A DNA stretch of 64,000 bases from Sphingorhabdus sp. Lineage in GTDB: Bacteria; Pseudomonadota; Alphaproteobacteria; Sphingomonadales; Sphingomonadaceae. Numbering within the stretch: the first letter of the stretch is position 1; each line of letters begins with the position of its first letter. The position numbers and the translations under genes were made by a program. The notes under the pieces were generated by a model. The model was not told the DNA's origin and searched no databases. It saw nothing but the letters and a program-made list of their open reading frames with translations. Of this stretch, positions 19,866 to 27,523 are shown piece after piece. The DNA lies in NCBI RefSeq assembly GCF_029865925.1, contig NZ_JARXAI010000060.1:22401-86400 (forward strand), read 5' to 3'.

Positions 19866-21995
19866 ATGAAAACTGTTCCAGTTCGCGCCTTCTCCGCAAG
19901 CATCACCGCTTTATCTCTGGCTTTGGCCGCACCCGCTTATGCCGAGCAAAGCAGGCCAGATTCATCAACGACAGATACAAAGACCGATGATTTTCACAGC
20001 GCCGACGAAATTGTAGTCACCGCGCCTTATGTCGAACGGTTAGACCTTCTGTCGGGCACTTCGGCAGTGACGGGTGATATCCTCGCCGAAAAAACACGCG
20101 CGCAACTGGGCGATATTTTGGCAAGCTTGCCCGGCGTATCGGCCACCAGCTTCTCACCTGGGGCATCGCGGCCTGTCTTACGTGGTTATCAAGGCAATCG
20201 GGTCGCTGTCCTGACGGATGGTATTGGCAACATTGATGCCTCCAACACATCGGCCGATCATGCCGTTACGATCGATACGTTGACGGTTGAGCGGATTGAA
20301 GTGCTCCGCGGTCCTGCGGTTCTCCTCTTTGGCGGTCAGGCCGTTGGCGGCGCAGTCAACGCGCTCGACAAGCGCATACCGCGCGCGGTTCCCGATGAGC
20401 CTGTGCATGTCGATGCATTGGTCGCTTATGGCAGCGCGGCACGCGATTATTCGGGCGGTGCGTCCGTCGATGTGCCTGTGTCCGACCGGATCGTTGTTCA
20501 TGTCGACGGCAGCTATCGCAATACCGACGATACCCGCACGGGCGGATTTGTGCTCGCACCAAGCTTGCGTAGCGAGCTGTTCGATTTCGCAACACGGCAG
20601 GCCGGGGCGGGCAACGCCGCTGGTGCCGCGGAAACGCGCGGCATTGCCAATGAACGCGGTCGCATTCCCAACAGCGCGGTAAAGACATGGACCGCAGCGG
20701 GCGGCGCGGCCTTTATCGATGATGGCGGCAATCTGGGCGTTTCCTATAGTATCTATGATACCCATTATGGCGTCCCTGATCGCCCAGCGACGGCCTTTAC
20801 CGCACCCAGCGGCAGCATCGTTGCCACGCCCGTTACCATTAGCATGCGCCAGTATCGGGCGGACTTTCGTGGCGAAGTGAATTTGGGCGACGGACTGTTT
20901 GATAAATTACGCCTGCGCGCTGGCTACGCCGATTACACGCACACGGAATTTGAAGGTGCCGAAATCGGCACTGTGTTTATCAGCCAAGGGATAGAGGGCC
21001 GGGCTGAGCTAATTCAAAATGACCGGGGCGGCTGGCGCGGCGCGAGCGGCGTACAATATCAAACGCGCGATTTCGAAGCGATTGGCGCTGAAGCTTTTGT
21101 GCCGCCAAACAAAACACGGCAATATGGCCTTTTCAGTTTGCAGGAATATACCACCGGCAATTTGGACGCCGAAGTCGCCGTGCGTTTTGACAATGCCGAA
21201 CTGCGCTCCGACACGCTGGGCCTCGCGCGGTCATTCCAGAATGTCTCTGCCGCATTGGGCGTTGGTTACCATATTGGCGATTTGAAAATCGGGGCCAATG
21301 TTTCGCGCACCGGTCGTGCGCCAGCCATTGAGGAACTGTTTTCCAACGGGCCGCATATTGCCACCCAAGCGTATGAGATGGGCGACCCGAATTTAAAAAG
21401 CGAGCGCGCGTGGAATGGCGAACTCTATGCGCGTTACGACGCGCCCGGTGCGGCGTTGAGTGCGACCCTATACACCAACCGCTTCGACAGCTTCATTTAT
21501 GAGGCCGAAACCGGCGCAGTAGAGGACAATCTGCCCGTGTTCGCATATTTCCAAAAGGATGCCGTGGTCTGGGGTGTCGAATTTCAGGGGTCAAAACGCC
21601 TAGCGAGCTTTGGCGATATGAACCTATCGGTCGATGGCGTTGCCGATTACACCCGCTCCAAAATCTCTTCAGGTGGCGGCAATTTGCCCCGTATTCCGCC
21701 CTTGCGCCTTTTGGGCGGAGCCGAGCTTAGCGGCGGCCAAATTGACCTGCGCGGCGAAGTGGAATGGAGCGATGCGCAGACCAAGACGGCTGCATTTGAA
21801 ACGCCAGCGGCGGGTTTCACATTGGTCAATGCCTCGGCAACATGGCGGCCGTTCGGGCGGGATCAGAATGTCGCAATCATTGCCTCTGCGAATAATATTT
21901 TCGACGTTACTGGGCGGCGTTCTGCATCTTTCACCAAGGATTTCGTCCCCTTAAGCGGGTGCGATTTACGGGTGACTGCACGGGTCAGCTTTTGA
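19866..21995 (+). CDS. ZnuD-like TonB-dependent outer-membrane receptor
   Basis: A 709-residue TonB-dependent transporter, an outer-membrane beta barrel that takes up a metal or small ligand using TonB energy. Residues 1-26 form a signal peptide ending APAYA. A TonB box (DEIVVTA, about 47-53), a plug domain (about 60-165, with LPGVSATSFSPGASRPVLRG and VERIEVLRGPAVLLFGGQA) and a barrel follow. The barrel ends in the expected C-terminal Phe. The motif GRAPAIEELFSNGPHIATQAYEMGDPNL is typical of the zinc receptor ZnuD group. The Zur-like palindrome upstream supports zinc, but the ligand is an inference. Confidence 0.85.
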   Translation: MKTVPVRAFSASITALSLALAAPAYAEQSRPDSSTTDTKTDDFHSADEIVVTAPYVERLDLLSGTSAVTGDILAEKTRAQLGDILASLPGVSATSFSPGASRPVLRGYQGNRVAVLTDGIGNIDASNTSADHAVTIDTLTVERIEVLRGPAVLLFGGQAVGGAVNALDKRIPRAVPDEPVHVDALVAYGSAARDYSGGASVDVPVSDRIVVHVDGSYRNTDDTRTGGFVLAPSLRSELFDFATRQAGAGNAAGAAETRGIANERGRIPNSAVKTWTAAGGAAFIDDGGNLGVSYSIYDTHYGVPDRPATAFTAPSGSIVATPVTISMRQYRADFRGEVNLGDGLFDKLRLRAGYADYTHTEFEGAEIGTVFISQGIEGRAELIQNDRGGWRGASGVQYQTRDFEAIGAEAFVPPNKTRQYGLFSLQEYTTGNLDAEVAVRFDNAELRSDTLGLARSFQNVSAALGVGYHIGDLKIGANVSRTGRAPAIEELFSNGPHIATQAYEMGDPNLKSERAWNGELYARYDAPGAALSATLYTNRFDSFIYEAETGAVEDNLPVFAYFQKDAVVWGVEFQGSKRLASFGDMNLSVDGVADYTRSKISSGGGNLPRIPPLRLLGGAELSGGQIDLRGEVEWSDAQTKTAAFETPAAGFTLVNASATWRPFGRDQNVAIIASANNIFDVTGRRSASFTKDFVPLSGCDLRVTARVSF

Positions 21996-22136
21996 TTGCT
22001 GGCGCGTGTTCATGAAAGCAGTTGCACCCCATAGTCACCGAGCGACTGCAGGACTTCAAGAATAGGGTAAGCGGAACATTTCCCACCGCCTCACGTTCTT
22101 CATAAGGGCCAATTAAGGTCAAAATTTTTGGAGAAT

Positions 22137-22262
22137 ATGATGCGAAAAATTGCAACGATCATTCTGCTTTCGGCATCTTTGCTGGCCGCAGCCTGCAACA
22201 CCGTTAAGGGCGTGGGCGAAGATATTGAATCGGTCGGCAAAGCTGGCGACCGCGCGATGTAA
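22137..22262 (+). CDS. Entericidin-like small lipoprotein
   Basis: A 41-residue protein that is easy to miss. It starts at the ATG at 22137 (a second ATG follows at once) behind a TTGGAGA ribosome site. A hydrophobic signal (IATIILLSASLLAAAC) leads to a cysteine, followed by NTVKGVGEDIESVGKAGDRAM. This matches the entericidin A/B pattern: a lipobox-like cleavage site, then a short amphipathic peptide with NT-x-KG-x-G-x-DI. Entericidins are small envelope lipoproteins induced under stress. A strong terminator begins 25 bases after the stop. Confidence 0.85.
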   Translation: MMRKIATIILLSASLLAAACNTVKGVGEDIESVGKAGDRAM

Positions 22263-22287
22263 CACTGGTAAATTGAAGTAACATAAC

Positions 22288-22320
22288 GGGCTGGAGGGAA
22301 ATCTCCGGCCCTTTTTGTTT
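22288..22320 (+). terminator. Rho-independent terminator after the entericidin-like gene
   Basis: GGGCTGGAG (22288-22296) pairs with CTCCGGCCC (22303-22311) around a GGAAAT loop, with one G-T wobble, followed by TTTTTGTTT. A textbook intrinsic terminator on the plus strand. Confidence 0.9.
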
Positions 22321-22342
22321 GGGTTCGGTGGGTGCGTTAAGG

Positions 22343-22385
22343 GTGTCTTGACTTCGCTCGACACGAACGGCTTTTGTCCGTGTGG
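22343..22385. repeat. REP-like intergenic inverted repeat
   Basis: GTGTC at 22343-22347 faces GACAC at 22360-22364 around a CTTGACTTCGCTC-type core. A second small stem (ACGG/CCGT, around CTTTTGT) follows directly. The phrase 'GACTTCGCTCGACAC..GAACGG' looks like the short palindromic repeats scattered between genes in sphingomonad genomes. That family resemblance is from memory and unverified. Confidence 0.45.
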
Positions 22386-22390
22386 ATAGC

Positions 22391-22453
22391 CTCTGCGTCC
22401 TTTGCGCCTCTGCGTGCAAAATGGACTCACGCAGAGGCGCAAAGGACACAGAG
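22391..22453. repeat. 26-bp inverted repeat with 11-base loop
   Basis: The left arm 22391-22416 (CTCTGCGTCCTTTGCGCCTC, then TGCGTG) and right arm 22428-22453 are reverse complements with one mismatch, separated by CAAAATGGACT. Each arm also contains a near-duplicate of CTCTGCGT. The RNA would form a very stable hairpin on either strand. There is no T run after it, so it is not a simple terminator. A shorter imperfect stem (CCCCTCGTC / GACGAAGGGG, 22467-22493) follows. Confidence 0.8.
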
Positions 22454-22584
22454 AGGCGAGGCAAATCCCCTCGTCATCCTGGAGACGAAGGGGGAGCTGC
22501 ACACACCTCCATCAATCCACCAATAATATCCAACACGCGCATCATTATTTCCTACAAACGTGGCGCGCAGTTTCGCATGCGGGG

Positions 22585-22748
22585 AAAAAAGGGGACGGCC
22601 GACGCGGAAGCGCTGGTGCTGCTTCCGGCTGATGGTGTTGGTTGATTAAGGCTCGTTTGTTCCATCAGTCTAAGACTCGGAGCCGCCTTTATCTTGGCAG
22701 GGCTGCTTTCCTTGGGGGTGAAGGTTCCTAAAGACCCCAAGGCCGTCC
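22585..22748 (-). ncRNA. Candidate structured non-coding RNA (unknown family)
   Basis: Read on the minus strand, GGACGGCC (22748-22741) pairs with GGCCGTCC (22600-22593), closing a 156-base domain, and is followed by CC and TTTTTT (22590-22585) as in an intrinsically terminated small RNA. Inside are further stems: CCTTGGGG/CCCCAAGG (22742-22735 with 22717-22710, competing with the last two closing pairs), GGCTC/GAGCC (22684-22680 with 22654-22650) overlapping the alternative CTGATGG/CCATCAG (22668-22662 with 22635-22629), and GGAAGC/GCTTCC (22626-22621 with 22611-22606). The size resembles 6S RNA, but I could not match it to any known family. It lies downstream of tatC on the same strand. Confidence 0.4.
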
Positions 22749-22980
22749 ATCACAGACGGGGCGGTCTCCCGCCACACCCAGCCTCTTGTGCGCTGTTCAG
22801 AGCTTGATGCAACAGGCCCTTTTTGAAGGCTGAAGCAAGCACCCTATCGCGCCGGCCGTGCCAGCGAGTTGCCCCGCCAGCGTTCCCATCATCCCGACCC
22901 ACGTTCTAGACCGCAGCCTGAATGACGCGAATCAAATAACCGATATGGTTATCTGTAGGAAAGTGTTTTTTGTGTAAATT
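22749..22980. other. Gene-free spacer downstream of tatC
   Basis: No reading frame here looks real. The stretch is GC-rich near the candidate RNA. It contains a small stem GCCTCTTG/CAACAGGC (about 22782-22816), followed on the plus strand by CCCTTTTTG, and a hairpin ATAACC-GATAT-GGTTAT (22936-22952) close to the end of tatC. Either might act in termination. Nothing else is recognisable. Confidence 0.3.
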
Positions 22981-23748
22981 CTACGTCGCGGCTTCTTCGA
23001 CGCTTGCTGCTTTTTTACGGCGGCGGCGGGTGAACCAAATGGCGATGAGCGCCAGTTCGAACAGCAAGCATAAAGGGATGGCGAGCAGCAGCTGCGACAC
23101 AATGTCGGGCGGGGTCAGGACCGCGGCGATTGCGAACATGCCGACAATCGCATAACGGCGCGCGCCGCGCAGTTGTTCGAGCGTAACCAAGCCAGCGCGC
23201 TCCAACAACATAAGCAACACCGGCAACAAGAAGGAAATGCCAAAGCCGAAAATGAACTTCATGACGAAGCTCAAATAATTGTCGACGCCGGGCAGCGCCT
23301 CTTGCTGGACACCGCCAACTGTGCCGCCAAAACCAAGCAGATATTTCAGCGCGACGGGTATCGCCATATAATACGCCATGGCCGCGCCCAGGAGAAAGAG
23401 CACTGGCGTGGCGAGCAAGAACGGCAAAAACGCGTTTTTTTCCTTATTGTAGAGGCCAGGCGCCACAAAGCGCCACAATTGCGTCGCGAACACCGGAAAG
23501 GAAAAGAAGGTCGCGGCAAAAAATGCGACTTTGATCTCGACAAAAAACGCCTCGAATATCGCAGTATAAATGAGCTTGGTTTGCCCCGATGCGAGCAAAG
23601 GCTGCACCAGAAATCCGAAAATCGGCCGCGCGAAATACAAGCTTGCGGCAAACGCAGCGGCAAGCGCGAGAAAGCTCCAAAGCAAACGCGTGCGCAGCTC
23701 AATCAAATGATCGAGCAAGGGCATTTTGCTGTCGTCGATCTCGCTCAT
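22981..23748 (-). CDS. tatC: Sec-independent protein translocase TatC
   Basis: TatC is the six-helix core of the twin-arginine translocon and recognises the RR motif of folded export substrates. The 255 residues begin with DDSKMPLLDHLIELRTRLLWS, the conserved N-terminal segment that contributes to signal peptide binding, followed by six membrane helices. The FxKFxxxFGxxF-like motif is present as FVMKFIFGFGISF. The C-terminal cytoplasmic tail is Arg/Lys/Ala-rich. It overlaps tatB by four bases. The Rieske protein encoded near 62.3 kb carries a twin-arginine signal. Confidence 0.97.
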   Translation of the reverse strand: MSEIDDSKMPLLDHLIELRTRLLWSFLALAAAFAASLYFARPIFGFLVQPLLASGQTKLIYTAIFEAFFVEIKVAFFAATFFSFPVFATQLWRFVAPGLYNKEKNAFLPFLLATPVLFLLGAAMAYYMAIPVALKYLLGFGGTVGGVQQEALPGVDNYLSFVMKFIFGFGISFLLPVLLMLLERAGLVTLEQLRGARRYAIVGMFAIAAVLTPPDIVSQLLLAIPLCLLFELALIAIWFTRRRRKKAASVEEAAT

Positions 23749-24092
23749 ATCTTGGGGGCCATTTCGGCAGGTGGAGAGTCCGGCGCAGTTTGTTCTACCG
23801 GCGGTCCGGCTTCACCCGAAATACTATCATCGCCCAAAACGTCAGCACGTGGATCAGCCGGATGTTCACGCATGATGCGTTCGTTTTCAGACTTCCACTT
23901 TTTTTCTAGCTCTTCGAGTTCCGATTGACGGATCATCTCGTCAAACCCTGAACGAAAATGCGCCGCAACGCCGCGTGCCTTACCAACCCATTTACCGACG
24001 ACGCGCAACACACGGGGCAAATCCTTTGGCCCGATAACCAGCAACGCCACAAGGACGACAAGCATCAACTCCGACGAAGCAACGTCAAACAC
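23745..24092 (-). CDS. tatB: Sec-independent protein translocase TatB
   Basis: TatB joins TatC to form the substrate receptor complex. The 115 residues show the TatA/B plan: a membrane helix at the N-terminus (MFDVASSELMLVVLVALLVIGPKDLP), the GPKDLPRVLR hinge with the proline typical of TatB, an amphipathic helix, and a charged tail of low conservation. It lies 47 bases after tatA and overlaps tatC by four. Confidence 0.95.
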   Translation of the reverse strand: MFDVASSELMLVVLVALLVIGPKDLPRVLRVVGKWVGKARGVAAHFRSGFDEMIRQSELEELEKKWKSENERIMREHPADPRADVLGDDSISGEAGPPVEQTAPDSPPAEMAPKI

Positions 24093-24139
24093 GTCAGGCC
24101 CCCGATATCGAGGGCAGGTTTGGCCGCGCTATCAATGGA

Positions 24140-24361
24140 TTAGCCTTGGGTCTTGTCTGTCTGCTTTTCGGCGTCGATGACGGTTGTCGCACCAATTTGC
24201 GGCGGCGCCTTGGGCGCTTCTTCGTCTTCGCTCATGCCTTTTTTAAAGCTTTTAATGCCCTTGGCGACGTCACCCATCATGTCGGAAAAACGGCCTTTGC
24301 CGAACAACAGCAACACCAGAATGCCAACAATCAGCCAATGCCAGATGCTAAAACCACCCAT
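24140..24361 (-). CDS. tatA: Sec-independent protein translocase TatA
   Basis: TatA oligomerises to form the Tat pore. The 73-residue product (ATG at 24361, [13 protein letters not shown]) has a short membrane helix, the [23 protein letters not shown] hinge and amphipathic helix diagnostic of TatA, and an acidic tail. A TTG six bases upstream is an alternative start but has no better ribosome site. scpB ends 65 bases upstream, so tatABC may belong to the scpAB transcript or have its own promoter. Confidence 0.95.
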   Translation of the reverse strand: MGGFSIWHWLIVGILVLLLFGKGRFSDMMGDVAKGIKSFKKGMSEDEEAPKAPPQIGATTVIDAEKQTDKTQG

Positions 24362-24426
24362 TTTCAACTCCTAACGAGGTATCCCCCCGATGATGCGAAC
24401 AAAATTCCCGCCTGTCTTTATCTTAT

Positions 24427-25032
24427 CTAGGCGTTGTTTTCGTTAATTTCCAGTTCGCTGTCACTTTCTTCGCCCGTAAACAGCATATCACCCATGGCGC
24501 TGTCGATAGGATCCAGCAAGCCTGCGGCTTTGAGGTCAGCGATCCCCGGCAAATCTTTGCGGCTATTCAGCCCGAAATGCCTCAGGAAACCGGGTGTGGT
24601 CGCGTAGATTAGGGGCCGCCCCGGCACTTCGCGGCGGCCAGCCGGACGCACCCATCCTGCCTCCATCAAGACATCCAGCGTACCCTTTGAAATCTGAACA
24701 CCGCGAATGGTTTCAATCTCGGCGCGGCTCACGGGTTCATGATAGGCGATAATAGCCAATGTTTCCACTGCAGCGCGGCTTAGCTTGCGGCTTTCCTCGC
24801 GCTCACGCCGCAACAAATGGGCAAGGTCAGGCGCGGTTTGAAAATGCCATGCCTTGCCGCGCTGGACAATTTCTATGCCGCGGCCTTGATAATGTGCCGC
24901 AAGTTGCGTGAGCGCTGCAGATACATCCACGCTATCCCCGACATAGCCGCGGATCTGCTCGACAGTCATGGGCTGGTCACTGGCAAACAAGGTCGCTTCA
25001 ACCGCGCGCATATCGGGATCGGTTTCAATCAT
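24427..25032 (-). CDS. scpB: Segregation and condensation protein B
   Basis: ScpB is the winged-helix (kite) subunit of the SMC condensin complex and dimerises to bind ScpA. The 201 residues begin AVEATLFASDQPMTVEQIRGYVG and contain the conserved LSRAAVETLAIIAYHEPVSRAEIETIRGV motif, then TTPGFLRHFGL, all typical. It overlaps scpA by four bases. The order nagZ-scpA-scpB-tatA is common in sphingomonads and other alphaproteobacteria. Confidence 0.95.
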   Translation of the reverse strand: MIETDPDMRAVEATLFASDQPMTVEQIRGYVGDSVDVSAALTQLAAHYQGRGIEIVQRGKAWHFQTAPDLAHLLRREREESRKLSRAAVETLAIIAYHEPVSRAEIETIRGVQISKGTLDVLMEAGWVRPAGRREVPGRPLIYATTPGFLRHFGLNSRKDLPGIADLKAAGLLDPIDSAMGDMLFTGEESDSELEINENNA

Positions 25033-25823
25033 GTTGCCTTTTTCCTCAACATCAATGGCGCAAAGGTCGACTCCTGCTGCAAATCAACCAGACCGCGTTT
25101 GGCAAGTTCAAGCGCGGCAACAAAGCTGGAGGCCAATGCCGATTTGCGCAAGGCCGGATCCGCCATCGGGGGCAAAAATGCAGATATGGCGGTCCAGTCG
25201 ATCGCACGGCCAATCATGGCCGACACGCGCTCCAACGCTTGCTCCAAAGTCATGACTTGGCGTTTCTTGACGATATGCATCGCTGGCTGCGTCCGTGCAT
25301 TGATTTGGCCGTAAGCGGTGATCAGTTCAAAATAATCACATTCCCACGCCCGCGCTTTGACCACGCGCAGTTTTTCAGGCGCGCCGCGCAGGAAGACATC
25401 GCGTCCGATCCGGTCGCGCGCCATCAACCGCGCGCCGCTTTCACGCATCGCGTTTAACCGCTCAAGCCGCAATTGCAGCCGCAGCGCCAGTTCCTCAGGC
25501 GATGGGTCAATTGTCGGGTCCTTAGGTAGCAGCAACGCCGATTTGAGATAGGCCAACCACGCCGCCATCACCAGATAATCGGCGGCAAGCTCAAGCTTCA
25601 GCGCGCGCACCTCATCAATGAACACCAGATATTGTTCGACCAAAGCGAGAATGGACAATTGCCGCAAATCGACCTTTTGGGTGCGGGCAAGCGCCAGCAA
25701 CAGGTCCAACGGTCCTTCCCAGCCGTCAATGTCGATGGTCAGGACATTCGGGCCAGGTCCGGCGTCACGCCTGCTCTCATCGCGGAGGGCCTCCTCCTCG
25801 TCAAAGAGCATTGGCCCGTTCAT
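25029..25823 (-). CDS. scpA: Segregation and condensation protein A
   Basis: ScpA is the kleisin that bridges the SMC heads and binds ScpB. The 264 residues show the conserved LTIDIDGWEGPLDLLLALARTQKVDL segment (about 27-52), then the helical kleisin N-domain with YLVMAAWLAYLKSALLLP, and a C-terminal winged helix. The first 25 residues are a charged, variable extension. The ATG at 25823 overlaps the nagZ stop by four bases. Confidence 0.95.
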   Translation of the reverse strand: MNGPMLFDEEEALRDESRRDAGPGPNVLTIDIDGWEGPLDLLLALARTQKVDLRQLSILALVEQYLVFIDEVRALKLELAADYLVMAAWLAYLKSALLLPKDPTIDPSPEELALRLQLRLERLNAMRESGARLMARDRIGRDVFLRGAPEKLRVVKARAWECDYFELITAYGQINARTQPAMHIVKKRQVMTLEQALERVSAMIGRAIDWTAISAFLPPMADPALRKSALASSFVAALELAKRGLVDLQQESTFAPLMLRKKAT

Positions 25824-26869
25824 GCCGCGCCAGTTGCTCCATCCGTTAGCTTGGCGCTTGCATCGGCCAGCGCCAGCAATTGGTCGCGCTTATCGAGCAG
25901 ATGAGCCAACCGGTCGGGGTTAAATGCCACCGGCGGCAGGGCCATCGCACGGTCAAGCCGGGTGCGCGCAGCGGCGGTAATTTCTGGAAGATTATTGGCA
26001 ATCGCAACCATCTCGTCAAACCGGCCCCAGCAATTGAGTGCAAGGTCGCAACCGGCCACGACACATTGCAGGGCGCGCGTCGCAACATCGCCCTGCAACG
26101 CGTTCATATCGAGATCATCGCTCATCAACAGGCCGTCGAACCCAAGCTGCGCGCGGATGATCGTGTCGATAACAATGGGTGACATGGTGGCTGTGTGCTG
26201 ATCGTCCCAGACGTCATAAACAACATGCCCTGTCATACCCATTGCGGCGTGATTCAACGCGCGGAAGGGGGCAAGGTCCTGTGCAAGTTCAGCCGCAGTC
26301 GCGGTGACATGCGGCAAATCATGATGGGTGTCGACATTGGCGCGGCCCTGCCCCGGCATATGCTTCACCACGCCAATGACGCCGCCCAAAGCAAGGCCGT
26401 CTAGGATTGCGCGGCCAAGCGCCGCCACGCGCAGTGGTTCACTGCCCAAGGCGCGGTCGCCAATGGCGGAATGTGTTTCGGGCACGCGGACGTCAAGCAC
26501 GGGTAAGCAATCGACGTTGATGCCGACTTCGTTGAGCGACAGCGCAATAGCCTCTGCATTGCACCGCGCGGCCTCAATCGCGGTGATGGGCGCGATGTCG
26601 TACAGCGCGTCGAATGCGCCGCCAGCGGGAAAGTCAGGCCAGACCGGCGGGCGCATACGTGCAACCCGTCCGCCCTCTTGATCAATCAGAATCGGCACCG
26701 TGTCGCGGCCATGCAAGGTCCGCAAGCTGTCGGTCAACGCGCGGACCTGCGCTTTGTCTTCGATATTGCGTTTGAACAGGATGTAGCCTGCTGGCTCGAC
26801 ATCGCGAAACAGGCGTTTTTCGTCATCCGTCAGGGTCAGGCCCGATAGGCCAAAAATTACCGGCTTCAT
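25820..26869 (-). CDS. nagZ: Beta-N-acetylhexosaminidase NagZ
   Basis: NagZ is a cytoplasmic family GH3 enzyme that removes GlcNAc from anhydro-muropeptides during cell wall recycling. The product starts MKPVIFGLSG and carries the GH3 motifs IDQEGGRVARM, KHMPGQGRANVDTHHDLP (catalytic His/Asp loop) and MSDDLDMNALQG, which holds the catalytic Asp. The ATG at 26869 (349 residues) is preferred over a TTG at 26905 because it matches the family N-terminus, although neither has a strong ribosome site. It overlaps scpA by four bases. Confidence 0.93.
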   Translation of the reverse strand: MKPVIFGLSGLTLTDDEKRLFRDVEPAGYILFKRNIEDKAQVRALTDSLRTLHGRDTVPILIDQEGGRVARMRPPVWPDFPAGGAFDALYDIAPITAIEAARCNAEAIALSLNEVGINVDCLPVLDVRVPETHSAIGDRALGSEPLRVAALGRAILDGLALGGVIGVVKHMPGQGRANVDTHHDLPHVTATAAELAQDLAPFRALNHAAMGMTGHVVYDVWDDQHTATMSPIVIDTIIRAQLGFDGLLMSDDLDMNALQGDVATRALQCVVAGCDLALNCWGRFDEMVAIANNLPEITAAARTRLDRAMALPPVAFNPDRLAHLLDKRDQLLALADASAKLTDGATGAA

Positions 26870-26944
26870 GAACAGATTGCTAAGGCCGCTGCTGCCCCAA
26901 GGCAAGCATGGAGCAGAGCACAGCGGCCTTTAACCTGTGTATAA

Positions 26945-27451
26945 TTACCGGATAGCGCCCAAGAAATCGAGCTTGCCCAAGGGCACGCCCTTCATACGCA
27001 GCAATGCGTAGGCCATGCTCAGATGGAAAAAGAAATTGGGGATGGCAAAGCCATGGACATAATTGCTGCCGGTAAAAGGAATGTCGCCGCTTGGGGTCGT
27101 CAGCACGACCGTTGCGTCTTCGCGGCCTTCGAAGCCATCGGGCGATGCGGCTTGCAGAAACGCAATCGCTTTTGCCACACGGGCCTGCACATCGGCAAAG
27201 CTGGCTTCATCATCGGCCCATGGGTCGTTTTCAATCTGGCCAACGCGCACCGCGACGAACTTTGCGGTATCGGTTGTCATCTGCACCTGCTTCGTAAGCG
27301 AGGCCATGTCGTCAATCAGGCGCGCATCCCGCAATTCGGAAAGCTCCATGCCCTGCGCAGCGGCAAAGGTCTTGCCCTTTTCGAGCATGCTGGACAGGTT
27401 TTTCAGACCGCGGATAAAGGTTGGCATGGCGGCGTCATATAAAGCAGGCAT
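26945..27451 (-). CDS. DUF1993 domain protein
   Basis: A 168-residue cytoplasmic protein of the DUF1993 family, a helical-bundle group related to DinB-like folds and without an assigned function. The start MPALYDAAMPTFIRGLKNLSSMLEKG is the family signature. YVHGFAIPNFFFHLSMAYALLRMKGVPLGK near the end is the other conserved block. A clear AGAGGAG ribosome site precedes the ATG at 27451. It sits between the SPOR gene and nagZ, which in related genomes usually lie closer together, so it may be a later insertion. Confidence 0.85.
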   Translation of the reverse strand: MPALYDAAMPTFIRGLKNLSSMLEKGKTFAAAQGMELSELRDARLIDDMASLTKQVQMTTDTAKFVAVRVGQIENDPWADDEASFADVQARVAKAIAFLQAASPDGFEGREDATVVLTTPSGDIPFTGSNYVHGFAIPNFFFHLSMAYALLRMKGVPLGKLDFLGAIR

Positions 27452-27523
27452 TTTATTCTCCTCTGGAAGCAGTGCGCCGCATAAGTTGCAATTTAAAACT
27501 ATTCAATCTTTATGCCACCGCGG

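Noticed and set aside
22119..22502. Long minus-strand frames (up to 127 residues) across 22119-22502
   Set aside because: They run through the entericidin-like gene, a terminator and inverted repeats; the amino acid content is that of repeat sequence.
22585..22748. Identification of the candidate RNA as 6S, SRP, tmRNA or RNase P RNA
   Set aside because: Size fits 6S only, and no family-specific sequence block could be recognised, so it is left unnamed.
22749..22830. Possible cobalamin riboswitch, because GGCGGGAGACCGCC on the minus strand resembles the end of a B12 element
   Set aside because: The other conserved parts (the GCCACTG box and the upstream GGTGCC/GGGAA segments) are missing and no B12 gene follows.
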